Positions 53,353 through 64,000 of a DNA stretch of 64,000 nt are shown here, piece by piece; within the stretch, counting starts at the first letter, position 1; the number at the start of each line of letters is the position of its first letter. The position numbers and the translations under genes were made by a program. This DNA comes from Apoderus coryli (Eukaryota; Arthropoda; Insecta; Coleoptera; Attelabidae), in assembly GCA_911728435.2 (NCBI GenBank), contig OU452204.1, positions 12,400,001 to 12,464,000 of the forward strand. The letters run 5' to 3'. Under the pieces are notes generated by a model that was not told where the DNA came from, ran no database searches, and was given only the letters and a program-made list of their open reading frames with translations.

Positions 53353-54663
53353 CGCTGTGTCCAAGATAAGATACGATAGCATTGGAATCTTGGAAACGGT
53401 AGGAGTTACAATGTCTGTTAAATTGGATAAAAGTTGTATAATTTTAACACCACCTTTTAAATGGTGTTTTCAAAAGTAAACAAACTTTAGCTGTTTTCGA
53501 GAATTTTTAAAAAAACAATTTTTTGCCATTTTAGTTTTTATTTATTTCTGAATTTATTTTTACGGATAAAAGCACTACGACGTTTTGGTTTTTGAAAAAC
53601 CATCATCAACTTGGTTTTTTTAAGTACAGTCCTCGATTTTTTATTGTTAAATTTAAAGCCATTTTCAATTCAAAAATAGGTGGTACACGTAATGGTGTAA
53701 ACAAGTTTTCAGTGTCAGAAAAATTGCCATAGTTTGGCACTTAACTGACTGAGTGCAGAGCAGAAGCATTATTTCGTCGTTACTGACAATTATTTATTAT
53801 CTATTATTTGACAATTTATTTATGTCTCGCAACACAACATGTTATTCTGTAAGCGGTTTTATAAATTTAGTTGAAATCATTTTGCTTTTTGAAGTTATTA
53901 ACCCTTCAGTGATAACGTGCGGTCTCACAGACCGACTTATTGGTCGGGCACATCTTTGATTGTGGGGGAGTGAGGGTCACTGTACCTTCTACATATTGAC
54001 GAACATTTGTATGAAATATTAGGTAAAGGCGTGCGCGTATGTTGCCAAATTAAACTGAATGATAGTGTACGAGACCGACGTTATCACTCGATAAAATAGA
54101 CAGCGACTAATAAAAATATTGAAAATTTTGTGTAATATTTTTATTTTATTATGTTATTTTTTTTTTTAATTTGAGTGTCTAAGATTTTAAACGGTGTATA
54201 TTTTCCTAAATAAAAAAGCTTTGTAAAATGTCTTATTTTCTTCAATATTTTATATCTTCAATGTTTAAACATACTGAGAGAAAGATTTATAGAGTCAAAA
54301 ATACTATCGGTCTGTCAGACCTACGTTATCACTGAAGGGTTAAAAACGCGCCTTTCCCAAATTAATGTTTTGCGTAAAATAAATGCCAAACTATGGCGAT
54401 TTTTCCTGAATAATTTTAGATAACAGCTAAAAACACTTATTTAGACCATTACACTTGTTTTTGAATTCGAAATGGCTTTAATTTCAACGATTTCCAGGGC
54501 CGGATTTAAAAAACCAAGTTGATGATGGTTTTTGAAAAACGAAACGTCGTATTGAAAATTTGTAAACGCTAACTTATTCTCCTCAAAAAGTAGTAAAGTG
54601 CTTTTCATTTTTCGATATCTGTAAACATACAACTTTTCACTAATTCTTATCTTGGACACAGTG
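53353..54663. mobile_element. CACTGTGTCC foldback element split by a piggyBac MITE
   Basis: Left end CGCTGTGTCCAAGATAAG and right end CTTATCTTGGACACAGTG are inverted repeats with TA outside (53351-53352 and 54664-54665). The arms (53353-53643 and about 54493-54663) match those of 17702-18709. The interior is present in the opposite orientation to that copy. It is interrupted at 53902-54339 by a piggyBac-type MITE, so about 870 bp belong to the foldback element itself. Confidence 0.85.
53902..54339. mobile_element. piggyBac-type MITE (438 bp)
   Basis: It begins CCCTTCAGTGATAACGT and ends ACGTTATCACTGAAGGG, a perfect 17-bp inverted repeat, with TTAA at 53898-53901 and 54340-54343. Subterminal CGGTCTCACAGACCG and CGGTCTGTCAGACC motifs recur, as in the 872-bp piggyBac-like element at 38063. 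The related foldback copy at 17702-18709 retains the uninterrupted TTAATAACTTC sequence at the matching place (about 18076), an empty-site comparison that confirms the boundaries. Confidence 0.92.
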
Positions 54664-54665
54664 TA

Positions 54666-57600
54666 TAAGTGTAAGAAAATCAATTGAAAACAATAATAAA
54701 ACAGTTACGTATATTTGAAGTTCGCAGGTCAAAATTCGCACACTCTATATTACCATTTTCACGTACCAAACCGCAATTAAAACTGATTCAAAAATTGGCG
54801 AGTACACAAAGCCTTTATATCTTTTTAGGAACAGTACAAAAATATCATAGCGTTGCGACAATGAATCCTATAATGGAGAATGATCGAGAATAGAAAATAT
54901 GGGAAAAAAATTGACAAAGATAACCAATCAAAACAGTAAATATAATTAACAAATTTTATATATCTACGAAGCCTCAGCTTTAGGGCTGTTTTGAAACTGT
55001 GTCAGGTAAATTCGCTAACATATAATAAAAATTACTAAAATACTGAAGCACCAATTATTCATTTCAATAAAAATTCTATTTTTACGGTCCTCAACAAGTT
55101 ATTATGATTAAAATTTACAGTGTGGACAACACAGTATACAAAATTTAAAATTAAGTTTTACAATAGCAATTGATTTTGGCAACTCAATTCTAATTTAGTT
55201 TTGTGTCACTATCACTAAGTATATCATTTCAACTTGTATTTGCACAGAGTCAAGTGTGGGGAATAATATTTTTCTACGACTGCAACTGAATTCCCTAATC
55301 TCAGGCGGGGTACAAATTAGCTCTTCTTCGCTAGACATTGTATTGAAAAAGTTCTATAACAATTTATATACAACTTCAAAATCAAGATAGTATAATTAAT
55401 AACTTATAGCAACTTAAAGCTCTTATTTGAGTAATTTTCATTTTTGGACACCCTGTATAAGATTGCAAGTTTATTGCAATTGGAATACCAAATATGATCT
55501 ATTATTACACTTTAGAGTTAATTTCGTCAACATGACTTATATACTTAGTATTTGAAAGATGAAAATTAGGCTAGATTTTGAGAAAATTCAATTTATTTAA
55601 ACAATCTTAAGGTTTAGGTATTATAAACCTTAATGAAACAGACACTTGATTTGATAAGAGGATCTAAAAGTGCAATAATATACAGGGATTCCATTTAAAA
55701 AAAACACAACTTTGATACTTTTAGGTTATTTGGGACACCCTGTATAATATGAAACCAATTTTAAAAAGTAGCCATAGTAGTTTCGCCACAATATTCCACG
55801 CCATAAACCGTGAATAACCCTGTATATTGATTAAAAGCAGTGATTTATTTAGATTCGGAAGATAACTGAAAATGATACTTCAGTATGTCCCAGAAACAGC
55901 AGGAGCCCATGAACGACACAATCAAACACTAACCAAAAAAAAAAGATATAATTCATCTGAAATCCAATTAGAACTGAAATGAATTTAAATAAATCGAAAA
56001 CACTCTATAGCAAATTTACCTTATACGCCCCAGAAATGTAAAATTTCTTAAGAATATAAATTGATTCTATTGTTTATGTCAGATTCTACAAGATTTTTTT
56101 GTTTCGATTATTCTTGATTATTGTAACGCCCAAAATTCTGTACAATTGCAGAAGGCTCAAAGGTATATAAATGGCCCACCTCTCGCTAGAAATTAATTCA
56201 GTTTTAATTGAGTGTTTTTATGACCAAAAAACTAAAATATTTGTTTCTTTTGTTCATATAAATACATAACTATTTCACATTTAAACTACCCCTGTTTATT
56301 GTATTACAGATCCCAGTGGATGTTCTATAGCATCGGCATATATAGATATAATTTCTAGAAACTAGCATTTATTGTTACATTTTTCAGGTACCTATTTTAA
56401 TTCTTATTCGAGGAAAATATAATTATTTTGGTGAAGCATAATAATATGTATACAAATATTGTATCCCACTTCTGAAAAGAGTAAAAATATATACATCCAT
56501 ACACAGAATATAGACGGGAGGAAAATCGATTAAATAATAATATTTTAGCACGTTTCGTCACGTTTTTTAATATTACTTTTCATCGAAAATACGGTACCTA
56601 TAAACGCATATATTATTATTATGATTATATAATATACCTACACACCAATATGTATGTATAGTATTATATGGAAAAATATGGAATTTAAATTAAATCTGCG
56701 CGCCAAGGCGACAACGCATGCAGACACATACATGCACACACTCATATCAACGCGAAAGGAAAGGAAGAAAAGCTTTTTCAATTGGTATTCACCACTCCAT
56801 CTCGTCAAATTCGATTCCCTCACTAACACATCTCAAAGTATAGACTCCACAACACTCATGCAAGTACATAATATACAAGTTGAGCTGAAACGACAAATTA
56901 CTGGCGTTTTAAAATCACAATCAATTATACGAAAATCCTGAAGGACCAAGCTCGGGATAAATACTGAACACAATTATCACTGTAGTGAATCTAAACTAAC
57001 ATAGGTGCAATAATAATTGATTCTCCTGCATTGCACGACATCGTAACCTACACCATTCGAATCCCATCGCTGCTGCATCGCTTTTGGTTGTATCAACGCT
57101 TATATGCGTTGAAAGACATGAACCAAATAATTCTGATGCTAATTTTTGGCTCACTTGTTTGATGATTATGACTGCTGGTAGTCCTGGAACCGACTTAAGT
57201 TATTTCTGTTTAGTTTTGCTAAGGTTTTAAGTTACCTGGGAGTTAAATTCTGTAACGAATCGACGCGACGAATAACAAGCAACGACCGATTTCAGTGGAT
57301 CATATTTTTTGGCGAAGTACATGTTGAGAGCAAAGAGGAATAGAATAGAGACTACTTCAACTAGAGTAATAGTTTTGCATTTCTGCTAGGAAAATGATGA
57401 TGTTTTGCTGTTGCAGAGTAAAAGTATTGAAAAAGACAAATTTGATATGTCAAAAGAAGTTTAATATGTTAGTCAACTTCAACTCAGTGTTTGAAAATAT
57501 TATAGCTCTGGTAAAATCGAAATGTTTGGTCACCTCCACTTAATGTGACATGAGCATATCGGTTTTGTTCGCAGCAAAAATGGGCAAAGAATATCCATCT

Positions 57601-58829
57601 CATTTTAAACGATTGTATATCATTAGATCCCGAATGTATAACTTCTGTTCTTATTAACTCCCTTAGGTTTAACATACTCAATGAAAATACGGTGTAAAAT
57701 GACAACTCACTGTGGTAAATAAAATTTAGTTCTGATATTCCATAGGCCTTAGACAACTGGAAATATATATGGATATAAGTCTCAATATATCCTTTCTCGA
57801 GTGTTTATTTTAGTAACGGTTCCGGTTTCGTGGAAACGTCGGTTTTCCTTTCAAATTTCCACTTATATCGGAAACGCCGAATGGAAAAAAGATGCGCGAT
57901 TGCCGCGCTTCAATATATGTATACACGTAGGCATAAAATTGTATGTGTGTGAGAATATAAGTATATAGGGGGGAGGGGTAAGGTCGATGCTTGCTGTCTC
58001 TTTCACTTTCCGTATATTTGCTGCTTTTGTGCCTTTGATGATTTTGCTTCTGCATCTCATTTTCTTTGAATATATATTTGGCCTCCTATATGTTGTCCTG
58101 AAAATTAAATTTAGGAATATATAATAATAAATTTAACTCCACCAGGTGGAGAATAGTATTTTGGAGAAGAGAGCATCCCCGATTTTAAACATGGATTAGA
58201 ATTAATTCTCCAAACTTGAGCAACATAACGGTATAGAATATGATATTAACGAGTTTCCCAAAGATTTGGGTTTTACGAAAAGTTCTTAAGAAAATATAGA
58301 TAAATTTAGTAAGAATCGTTGAGCGAAACCGGTAGAACCAGATATGTAAATAAAGTTCTGTATTTCTAAAGATCTTTTTGAAAACAGAAATAAAGCAGTG
58401 GCGGCTTGTCATATGAAGCAGGTGAAGCAACGCTTCATCTAACTAATCAGTAAAATAAATAATATTTAAGTATTTGATTTTATTTTATTGTGTAGTTAGT
58501 TTTCTCCATATAAAATTTAAACCATGAATTAATTTTCAACTTGAGGTAAACACAGCTTTACCATAAAACAGTAATTTTGTCTGAAGCAAGCTTTATCGTA
58601 TATATATATTTAACTATCATCCATAATGTACATATATTTCCCTCTTTTTTATTCTTGTAATACACCAAACAAGCCTGTTTCTATATACTATGTATATTTA
58701 TTTATTTCGATCTCTCTCTTCGCTGTTCACGGCATTTGACACCCTTGCCACCCATCACACATGTTCTTATGCATATACCCATATACGAGATATAACCACC
58801 TGACGGCCGGCAGTGGTTCTTCCTATAAA
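54666..58829. other. no recognised gene; minor MITE scraps
   Basis: About 4.2 kb. TACAGGG and GGACACCCTGTA mariner-type end words occur at 55441-55458, 55678-55690 and 55731-55745. The last two bracket a 67-bp interval that may be a minimal MITE. The sequence is less AT-rich at 56690-56830 and 57780-58060. No domain was found in the frames at 56638-56941, 57484-57756 or 57810-58060. Confidence 0.45.
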
Positions 58830-58849
58830 CATAGTTGCCAGCGTTTAAT

Positions 58850-59440
58850 TATACTAAACATAGCATACGAATCTTGACATTTAAAAAACAGCACCGCTTA
58901 TTTAGATGCAGCACAGGATTAATGGAAGCTGTTAATAATCTTAAAAAGGAAGAGCTGTCCAGCATAAACTCTGCGATTAACCAGCGAAACCATCTGAAAG
59001 CGATGGGAATCTACCGTCGAGCTTGAACGCTAATTATTTCAAGAATTTAAGCTGTATATGTTCGGTGTGCCCTATATGATATTGATAAATAGTAGACCAT
59101 ATTATACATGCGTACTGGAGCTTAGATCTGACCAGAGCACAGTCAAATTAGTATTACATTCAATATCAATAAAATCTTTGGTAACACGAAACAAAAAGCC
59201 AAGCATGGATTGTGCATCTTGGTCATACAAGATTTTCATGAAAGCCCATCCTTGACATTTTGCGAAGAATTAGAGAATGATCGAGTTTGTGGAAATGCTT
59301 CGAAAAATCTGTATAGAACGCATTGATCCGCAGACCCTCCTCGAGAGTACGAAATACATCATCTAGAAAACAGGTTAGGTTGGTTACTGTGGGGCGTCCT
59401 GGAAAAAAACCGTGCTGCTGTGGATCAATCTGATTCATTT
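58850..59440 (-). pseudogene. LINE reverse transcriptase, internally deleted
   Basis: On the minus strand the frame from 59438 reads QIDPQQHGFFPGRPTVTNLT, INAFYTDFSKHFHKLDHSL and RKMSRMGFHENL (RT blocks 2-3). It then jumps to VRSKLQYACIIW, HTEHIQLKFLK and LAFKLDGRFPS, and ends with LIAEFMLDSSSFLRLLTAS. The catalytic GVPQGS and FADD blocks that should lie between are missing, a deletion of roughly 200 residues. The blocks resemble those of the LINE at 43328-44917. There is no tail. Confidence 0.8.
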
Positions 59441-60254
59441 AATTATGATTTGATCATTCTAAAGCTTTTAAGCCGGTGAATTCTCTAACCGCCACTTATT
59501 CTTCGTATGTCCTAATTCAGTAAAACTCTCAAAGTTTGTGAATCTCCATCTCCAATGGTTAAGAAATCAAACTGCATAGGAATCTAATTCTCCAACTAAT
59601 TTATGATTATTCAAAAAATACGTAAAGTATGAAAGCAACATAACGTTGTATGTTTTAAAAAGCTCCTTAAAACTAATAAATACTTAAATGTTTTCTATCT
59701 TATAACATCATTAAATTGAGAAAAACTTTGACTAGGTATTATGAAAACTCTGTCAGTATATAAATTTAATCAAGCTTATATAGAAAGAAACTCAAAAGAA
59801 AATGTAAATGCACATAATTTCTGTCTATTGAAAATAAAACTCACATTTTTCAAAAACTTTCTTAATCGCATTAGGTCGCTATTCAATTTTAAAAGAATAT
59901 TTTCACGTAAATTAAATATAGAAGGAATTTCATATTTCACGTTTTATTCCTATAAATTTGTACATAAATATAAAAAGAACGCAGATAATATATAGTGAAA
60001 AACTTGATTTAATAGCAAACTTAATAAATAAATGATGAATGTATTCTAGAATCAATAACAAAGGAGCTACGAGTTATTAAAAATAATTAAAATTTGTAAT
60101 AGGGAATTTGTACGTTTTTATTTTAAATATGTTCTTAACAAATTGTTCATATTTAAGCAAGTTATTCGACATAAGGCACAAAAGTAAACATCAGCTGCAA
60201 AATATACAGTACTATTATGAAACTAGAAACAAAGTAAAAAGACAAATAAGACCG
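59441..60254. other. no recognised gene
   Basis: AT-rich. The 84-codon Lys/Phe-rich frame at 59741-59995 has no domain and looks like AT-rich chance coding. Confidence 0.4.
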
Positions 60255-60800
60255 AAAACAGCGTGAAAAACAATTGGACAAAGATCTTACTCTTACCAAA
60301 GAAGTCTTTGCTCTTACTTCAGCTATCACTGAATATATGAAAAATATAAATAGTAAAATTATCTTTAAGAACCATATCAGGAGGTGGTTTCTTTCGGTTC
60401 CAAGAAAATATTATTAGGTACAATCTTATTGACTGATATGTAAAATAAATGAGATTCATGTGTTTTTAATATTTTGGGATTTTGATTTGTTTCTTGTGTG
60501 ATTGCTTGTTTAAGGCATTTGTATTTTGGTTTTGGTATTAATTATTAATATTTCGTAATATTATTACGGTTATTCTTGATTTAAATGATATTACCATGAG
60601 AGTAGGTACTACTCTGTGTGAAAATTAAGAATATTTTGTATTATACACACAAATCATTAAGTTGAGTTCTGTGGTTGGTCTTTATGTTTCTGTTTTTTTT
60701 CATTTGTCCAACATTAAGGTACATATAATTTATTTATCTGTATGTAAAAATCAAATTGTATTTTGTTTTGTACATATTGGCTAAAATAAACATTATTATT
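60255..60800 (+). mobile_element. LINE C-terminus, 3' UTR and (ATT)n tail
   Basis: TIGQRSYSYQ followed by a shifted SKIIFKNHIRRWFLSVPRKY matches the end of the LINE at 51110-52180 (GQRSFTFIG, then AIFKNFKSKLSSWLRG). The stop is near 60416. A 3' UTR ends in AAAATAAACATTATTATT at about 60783-60800. It is a short, 5'-truncated copy. Confidence 0.7.
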
Positions 60801-60802
60801 GT

Positions 60803-61317
60803 CACACCCGGTATATTGTAACAAAAATATAGCATCCGGTCGAACTAAGTATTTTTCGCTGATTAATAATTTATAAAAGTTCATTAAAAGTTCGATGATG
60901 ATGATTGGTTATGTAAGTACTAATTTTACTGTATACTGTAATTAATAATTTGCGAGTACTTATTTTTTTCTATTAAATTGATTTTTCTTATAATTTTTAC
61001 CTTATTGTGAAATGGTTTTTTTGAAACTTGTTCTTTTTCCATTAAATTGATTTCTGATTTTACTGTTGCGAAAAATTTATAACTTTTGGTTTTTTCCACT
61101 ATTTCGAATATCGATCAATCAAATTGTCTATTCCTAGCGTCGTACCGCTTGTGTAGAAAAATGTTAATCAGCAATTTTTTGTCTATTTCGTAGATACAAT
61201 ACCGATGTCAGAGTCATGAGCTTTTGTAAACTTTAATGAACTTTTATAAATTACTAATCAGCGAAAAATACTTAGTTCGACAGGATGCAATATTTTTATT
61301 ACAATATACCGGGTGTG
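60803..61317. mobile_element. TIR element (515 bp), non-autonomous
   Basis: The left arm 60803-60890 (CACACCCGGTATATTGTAAC, CGAACTAAGTATTTTTCGCT, ATTTATAAAAGTTCATTAAA) is repeated inverted at about 61225-61317. The flanks TTATTGT and TAATTGT may be a worn 7-8-bp target duplication, so the superfamily is unsettled. There is no coding frame. It lies between a LINE tail and the BEL/Pao element. Confidence 0.8.
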
Positions 61318-61796
61318 TAATTGTAGGAAATAAAAGTTGTACCTCCACGAAATAACTTTAATATATATCTCTCTCAACCATCATGAATTATCACCATATG
61401 TCGCGTCCACTCTTATTGTATGCGTCTTATTTATGTAATTTCCCTTTAAAATTATTTTCTTTCTTTCCCAAATATCTTCATCCTTTTCATTTTTCTAATT
61501 TCTATAATATATAGAGATTAATCAGAGTATTTTTTTTGTTAATATAAATTTTTGCGCGTATTTGGCCTAAGGACAAGCTGTCGATGCGCGCACCGCATCT
61601 TTATCTTCAATAAATTCAATTCATTATAAACTATCAGCCATAGTGGTGTGCTTTCTCGTTAGTGTACTAATTTGTAAAAGTAAAACTGAACCGCAACCTG
61701 TGAAAGTTTGTATGTAATTGTCGTGAATGTGTGGAGATTTGAAACCGATCAATAACCGTGCTGGCCAGCCTATCAGACCAACCATCGAACATCAAG

Positions 61797-62003
61797 GTAA
61801 GTCCTTAAGGCCCGTTTATCGGTTAAATTAACCCAGATAAATTCAATATATAACTGCCTATGGTCCATATTTCTCTCACGATCTGAGTTATCACAGAACA
61901 TTTTGGTCCTAATCGAGCCGGATCGGGCAGTTATTACTTTGATTTTTCTTCATTTTATATAATTTCCATATATTCATTTTCTATCTCTTTCTCTCTTTCA
62001 CAG
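61797..62003 (+). other. possible intron in the BEL/Pao leader
   Basis: ATCAAG|GTAAGT at 61797 is a near-consensus splice donor. TCTTTCTCTCTTTCACAG, ending at 62003, is a textbook pyrimidine tract and acceptor, 207 bp downstream and before the gag start codon. Splicing would shorten the leader. It may be coincidence, or a relic of a host exon. Confidence 0.35.
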
Positions 62004-62455
62004 TTTCTATTCTGCATTTTGTATATTTCTATACCTATTATAGGTACTTTTAATTTCAATTTATTTTAATTTTTTGCGAGAACATCTATCTATCCAATAC
62101 ATATACCGCACACAAGTACATACGCGACATACGATATCCTTTTCACACCCGCACGTATTGTTCGTTTGTCTTGTGTACCTAATTCTAATAGTTTACACAT
62201 TTCAAGTATTTTGCTTTCACTATCAATAATTATTATCGTCAATAATATTAATTGTTATTATTACTTTTCGAAATTTAAAATTTAACAGTTATTGTTAAGC
62301 CCGCTTCATACGCTGCGCCGGTAAAATTGCAATTTTATTTAACCATATTTTTTTGAATTTACTATACTTCGTATAATATTAAATTATTTCATACCATTAC
62401 ATTAGAGTTTTTGCTACTAATACATTCACGTCTTTTGGATTTTTAAATTGTTATC

Positions 62456-64000
62456 ATGACAACAGCAGCTGATAAATTCCAGAGAGCTTCAAGATTGCGG
62501 ACTCTTCATTACAATCGTATCGATGAATGCTTAAAATTATGTGAACGCGCTGAAGAAACTGAGGAATTAGTTCCTCTTTTGGAGCAGTATTGTGTTGATT
62601 TGGACGCAATAAAAACTCAGTTTTATGATCAGCATAATTTGGTAGTCACACTTTTGGGTCGTGAAGATTCATTTGATGATGAGGATGCTGTCCGCAAAGA
62701 GTTTGATACCAAGTTTTTTACTGTCAAATACAAGTTTCACAAGTTATGTAAAGCAATGCCCGTTGCTGCTGCTGTTTCTGAGGAAGCTTCTAATATCCCT
62801 CTCCCCACTCTTGACATTCCAACTTTTAGTGGCAATGTTTTAGAATTTAATTCTTTTATAGAATTGTTTGATTCCATTGTTGGAAAAAATTCAAAATTGT
62901 CTGATATTCAAAAATATAAATATCTCCGAATGTCCTTAAAGGGTTCCGCTTTGCAAGCCATCCAAAATATCCCTTTCAAAGGTCCTAATTACCAGCAAGC
63001 CTGTGAGGCGCTAAATAAAGCATTTTATAAACCGCGAGTAATAGCTATGTCGCATTGGTCTGCTATAGACAATGCCCCGAAAATGAAGGTGGGAAGTACC
63101 GAGGAATTGAAACTATTGGTTTCCATTTTTAATGATCATTTGGAATCGTTAAGAATATTAAAGTATCCCGTTGAACAGTGGAATCTAATTTTAGTCTACA
63201 CGTTCTTAAATAAACTAGATGCTGAAACTTCGAAGCAATTTCAATTATTCCACGATTCTCCGGATGTTCCAAGTTATAAATCTTTAATAGATTTTGTCAC
63301 CAGACGTTGCAACGCATTAGAAGAACTCCCTCTTTCCAAGGGTACCAAATGTTCAAAGATTTCCAAGCAAACCTCTCTTTTGGTACAAACTTCAGATCCT
63401 AATCCTAATGTCAAATGCTTCGTTTGCAGTTCAAATCATTTAATCTACAAGTGTTCGGATTTCTTAAAACTAACTCCTTCTGACCGATTTAAATTTGTGA
63501 AATCTAAGAATTGTTGCATCAATTGTCTTAGTCGTTCTCATACGGCTAATAAATGTCAAAGTCTACATAGTTGTCACCATTGTGGCAAGAAACATCACAC
63601 TCTTCTTCACTTTATAAATTCTACTGTACCTTCCACTCAATCACCTTCATCGCTCCCTAGTGCCGAAGTTTCTACGTCGAGTCAAAATGAAGCTTCACTT
63701 GTGCATACCGCTGTCTCTAATTTTCCCACACAGGTATTACTTGCTACAGCTCGAGTTGAGGTCCTGGATCATAGTGGTCAGTTTCAAGTGCTTCGCTGTC
63801 TAGTTGATACTGGCAGTATGGTATCGCTTGTTACTAAGCGAGCTATTCAACGCTTAGGCTTGAAATCTACCAAGTCCTCTTTGAAGATACAGGGAATTGA
63901 TTGTTTTAATAGTCTCCTTCAAAATGGTAATCTTTCTTTACACATTCGCCCTGCCAATAATATTCAACCCTCTTTAGCCATTGAAGCTTTTGTTGTGAAT
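62456..64000 (+). CDS. BEL/Pao Gag-protease polyprotein, N-terminal 515 codons
   Basis: This frame is intact from ATG 62456 to the window edge. Gag builds the particle that packages element RNA, and the protease then cuts the polyprotein. Residues 1-60 are a charged helical start (MTTAADKFQRASRLRTLHYN). From about 118 (LPTLDIPTFSGNVLEFNSFI) to about 290 lies the capsid-like region typical of Pao elements. Three metal-binding knots follow: C321-C324-H328-C333, C354-C357-H362-C367 (classic CX2CX4HX4C) and C373-C376-H380/H381-H385. After a Ser/Thr-rich linker the retropepsin begins near 425, with catalytic CLVDTGSM (Asp451). Reverse transcriptase, RNase H and integrase should lie beyond the window. 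No stop or frameshift was found. Confidence 0.92.
   Translation, partial: MTTAADKFQRASRLRTLHYNRIDECLKLCERAEETEELVPLLEQYCVDLDAIKTQFYDQHNLVVTLLGREDSFDDEDAVRKEFDTKFFTVKYKFHKLCKAMPVAAAVSEEASNIPLPTLDIPTFSGNVLEFNSFIELFDSIVGKNSKLSDIQKYKYLRMSLKGSALQAIQNIPFKGPNYQQACEALNKAFYKPRVIAMSHWSAIDNAPKMKVGSTEELKLLVSIFNDHLESLRILKYPVEQWNLILVYTFLNKLDAETSKQFQLFHDSPDVPSYKSLIDFVTRRCNALEELPLSKGTKCSKISKQTSLLVQTSDPNPNVKCFVCSSNHLIYKCSDFLKLTPSDRFKFVKSKNCCINCLSRSHTANKCQSLHSCHHCGKKHHTLLHFINSTVPSTQSPSSLPSAEVSTSSQNEASLVHTAVSNFPTQVLLATARVEVLDHSGQFQVLRCLVDTGSMVSLVTKRAIQRLGLKSTKSSLKIQGIDCFNSLLQNGNLSLHIRPANNIQPSLAIEAFVVN

Larger units (their letters stand above)
61318..64000 (+). mobile_element. BEL/Pao LTR retrotransposon, 5' part
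   Basis: The element runs off the right edge. 61318-about 61740 should contain the 5' LTR. An AATAAA signal is at 61609-61614 and TAATTGTAGGAAATAAAAG may be near the LTR start. Neither the LTR limits nor the primer site can be fixed without the 3' LTR. The leader before the gag ATG is long (to 62455). The frame that follows is undamaged, which suggests a young and possibly active copy. Confidence 0.8.

Overview
The window is animal nuclear DNA, very probably from an insect. It is strongly AT-rich and has no operons or bacterial-type genes. It carries the debris of almost every insect transposon class: mariner/Tc1, hAT, piggyBac, jockey/CR1-like non-LTR (LINE) elements, a Ty3/gypsy element, a BEL/Pao element and a Penelope-like (PLE) fragment. 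The insect order cannot be fixed from the sequence. No rRNA, tRNA or CRISPR was seen. Most reading frames are broken. Only two long frames are intact: a 529-codon LINE reverse transcriptase (43328-44917, minus) and a BEL/Pao gag-protease frame that starts at 62456 and is still open at the right edge.

Layout. 1-803: mariner running off the left edge. 1835-4145: a three-level nest, in which a minus-strand LINE is split by a plus-strand LINE that is itself split by a hAT MITE. 4843-5200: a small inverted-repeat element with a hammerhead ribozyme. 5345-8994: two decayed mariner/Tc1 transposases, a LINE 3' end and a PLE-like scrap. 9550-10080: a roughly 155-bp tandem repeat. 11716-13182: an internally deleted gypsy element with LTRs and a 5-bp target duplication, followed at 13195-13590 by a hammerhead-bearing tandem repeat. 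14-26 kb: mostly featureless DNA with LINE, mariner and foldback copies and a hammerhead at 19036-19095. 26161-28722: a hAT MITE and a mariner with about 500-bp inverted ends. 30.7-32.1 kb: the only place where host exons look plausible. 32.7-45.9 kb: transposase remnants, three LINEs, a piggyBac-like element, a PLE fragment and MITEs. 47678-49137: inverted repeats with another hammerhead. 49.8-61.3 kb: MITEs and LINEs. 61.3-64 kb: the BEL/Pao element.

The most unusual signal is a scatter of self-cleaving hammerhead ribozyme motifs in unrelated repeat contexts: 4900-4942 (-), 13195-13271 (+), 19036-19095 (-) and 47757-47810 (-). Each shows the CTGANGA and GAAA core, a pairing stem II, and flanks that pair as stem I. 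The one at 13195 sits at the start of a roughly 330-bp unit that is repeated in tandem, as in retrozymes. All ribozyme calls come from reading base pairing by eye. No folding, covariance or database search was run.
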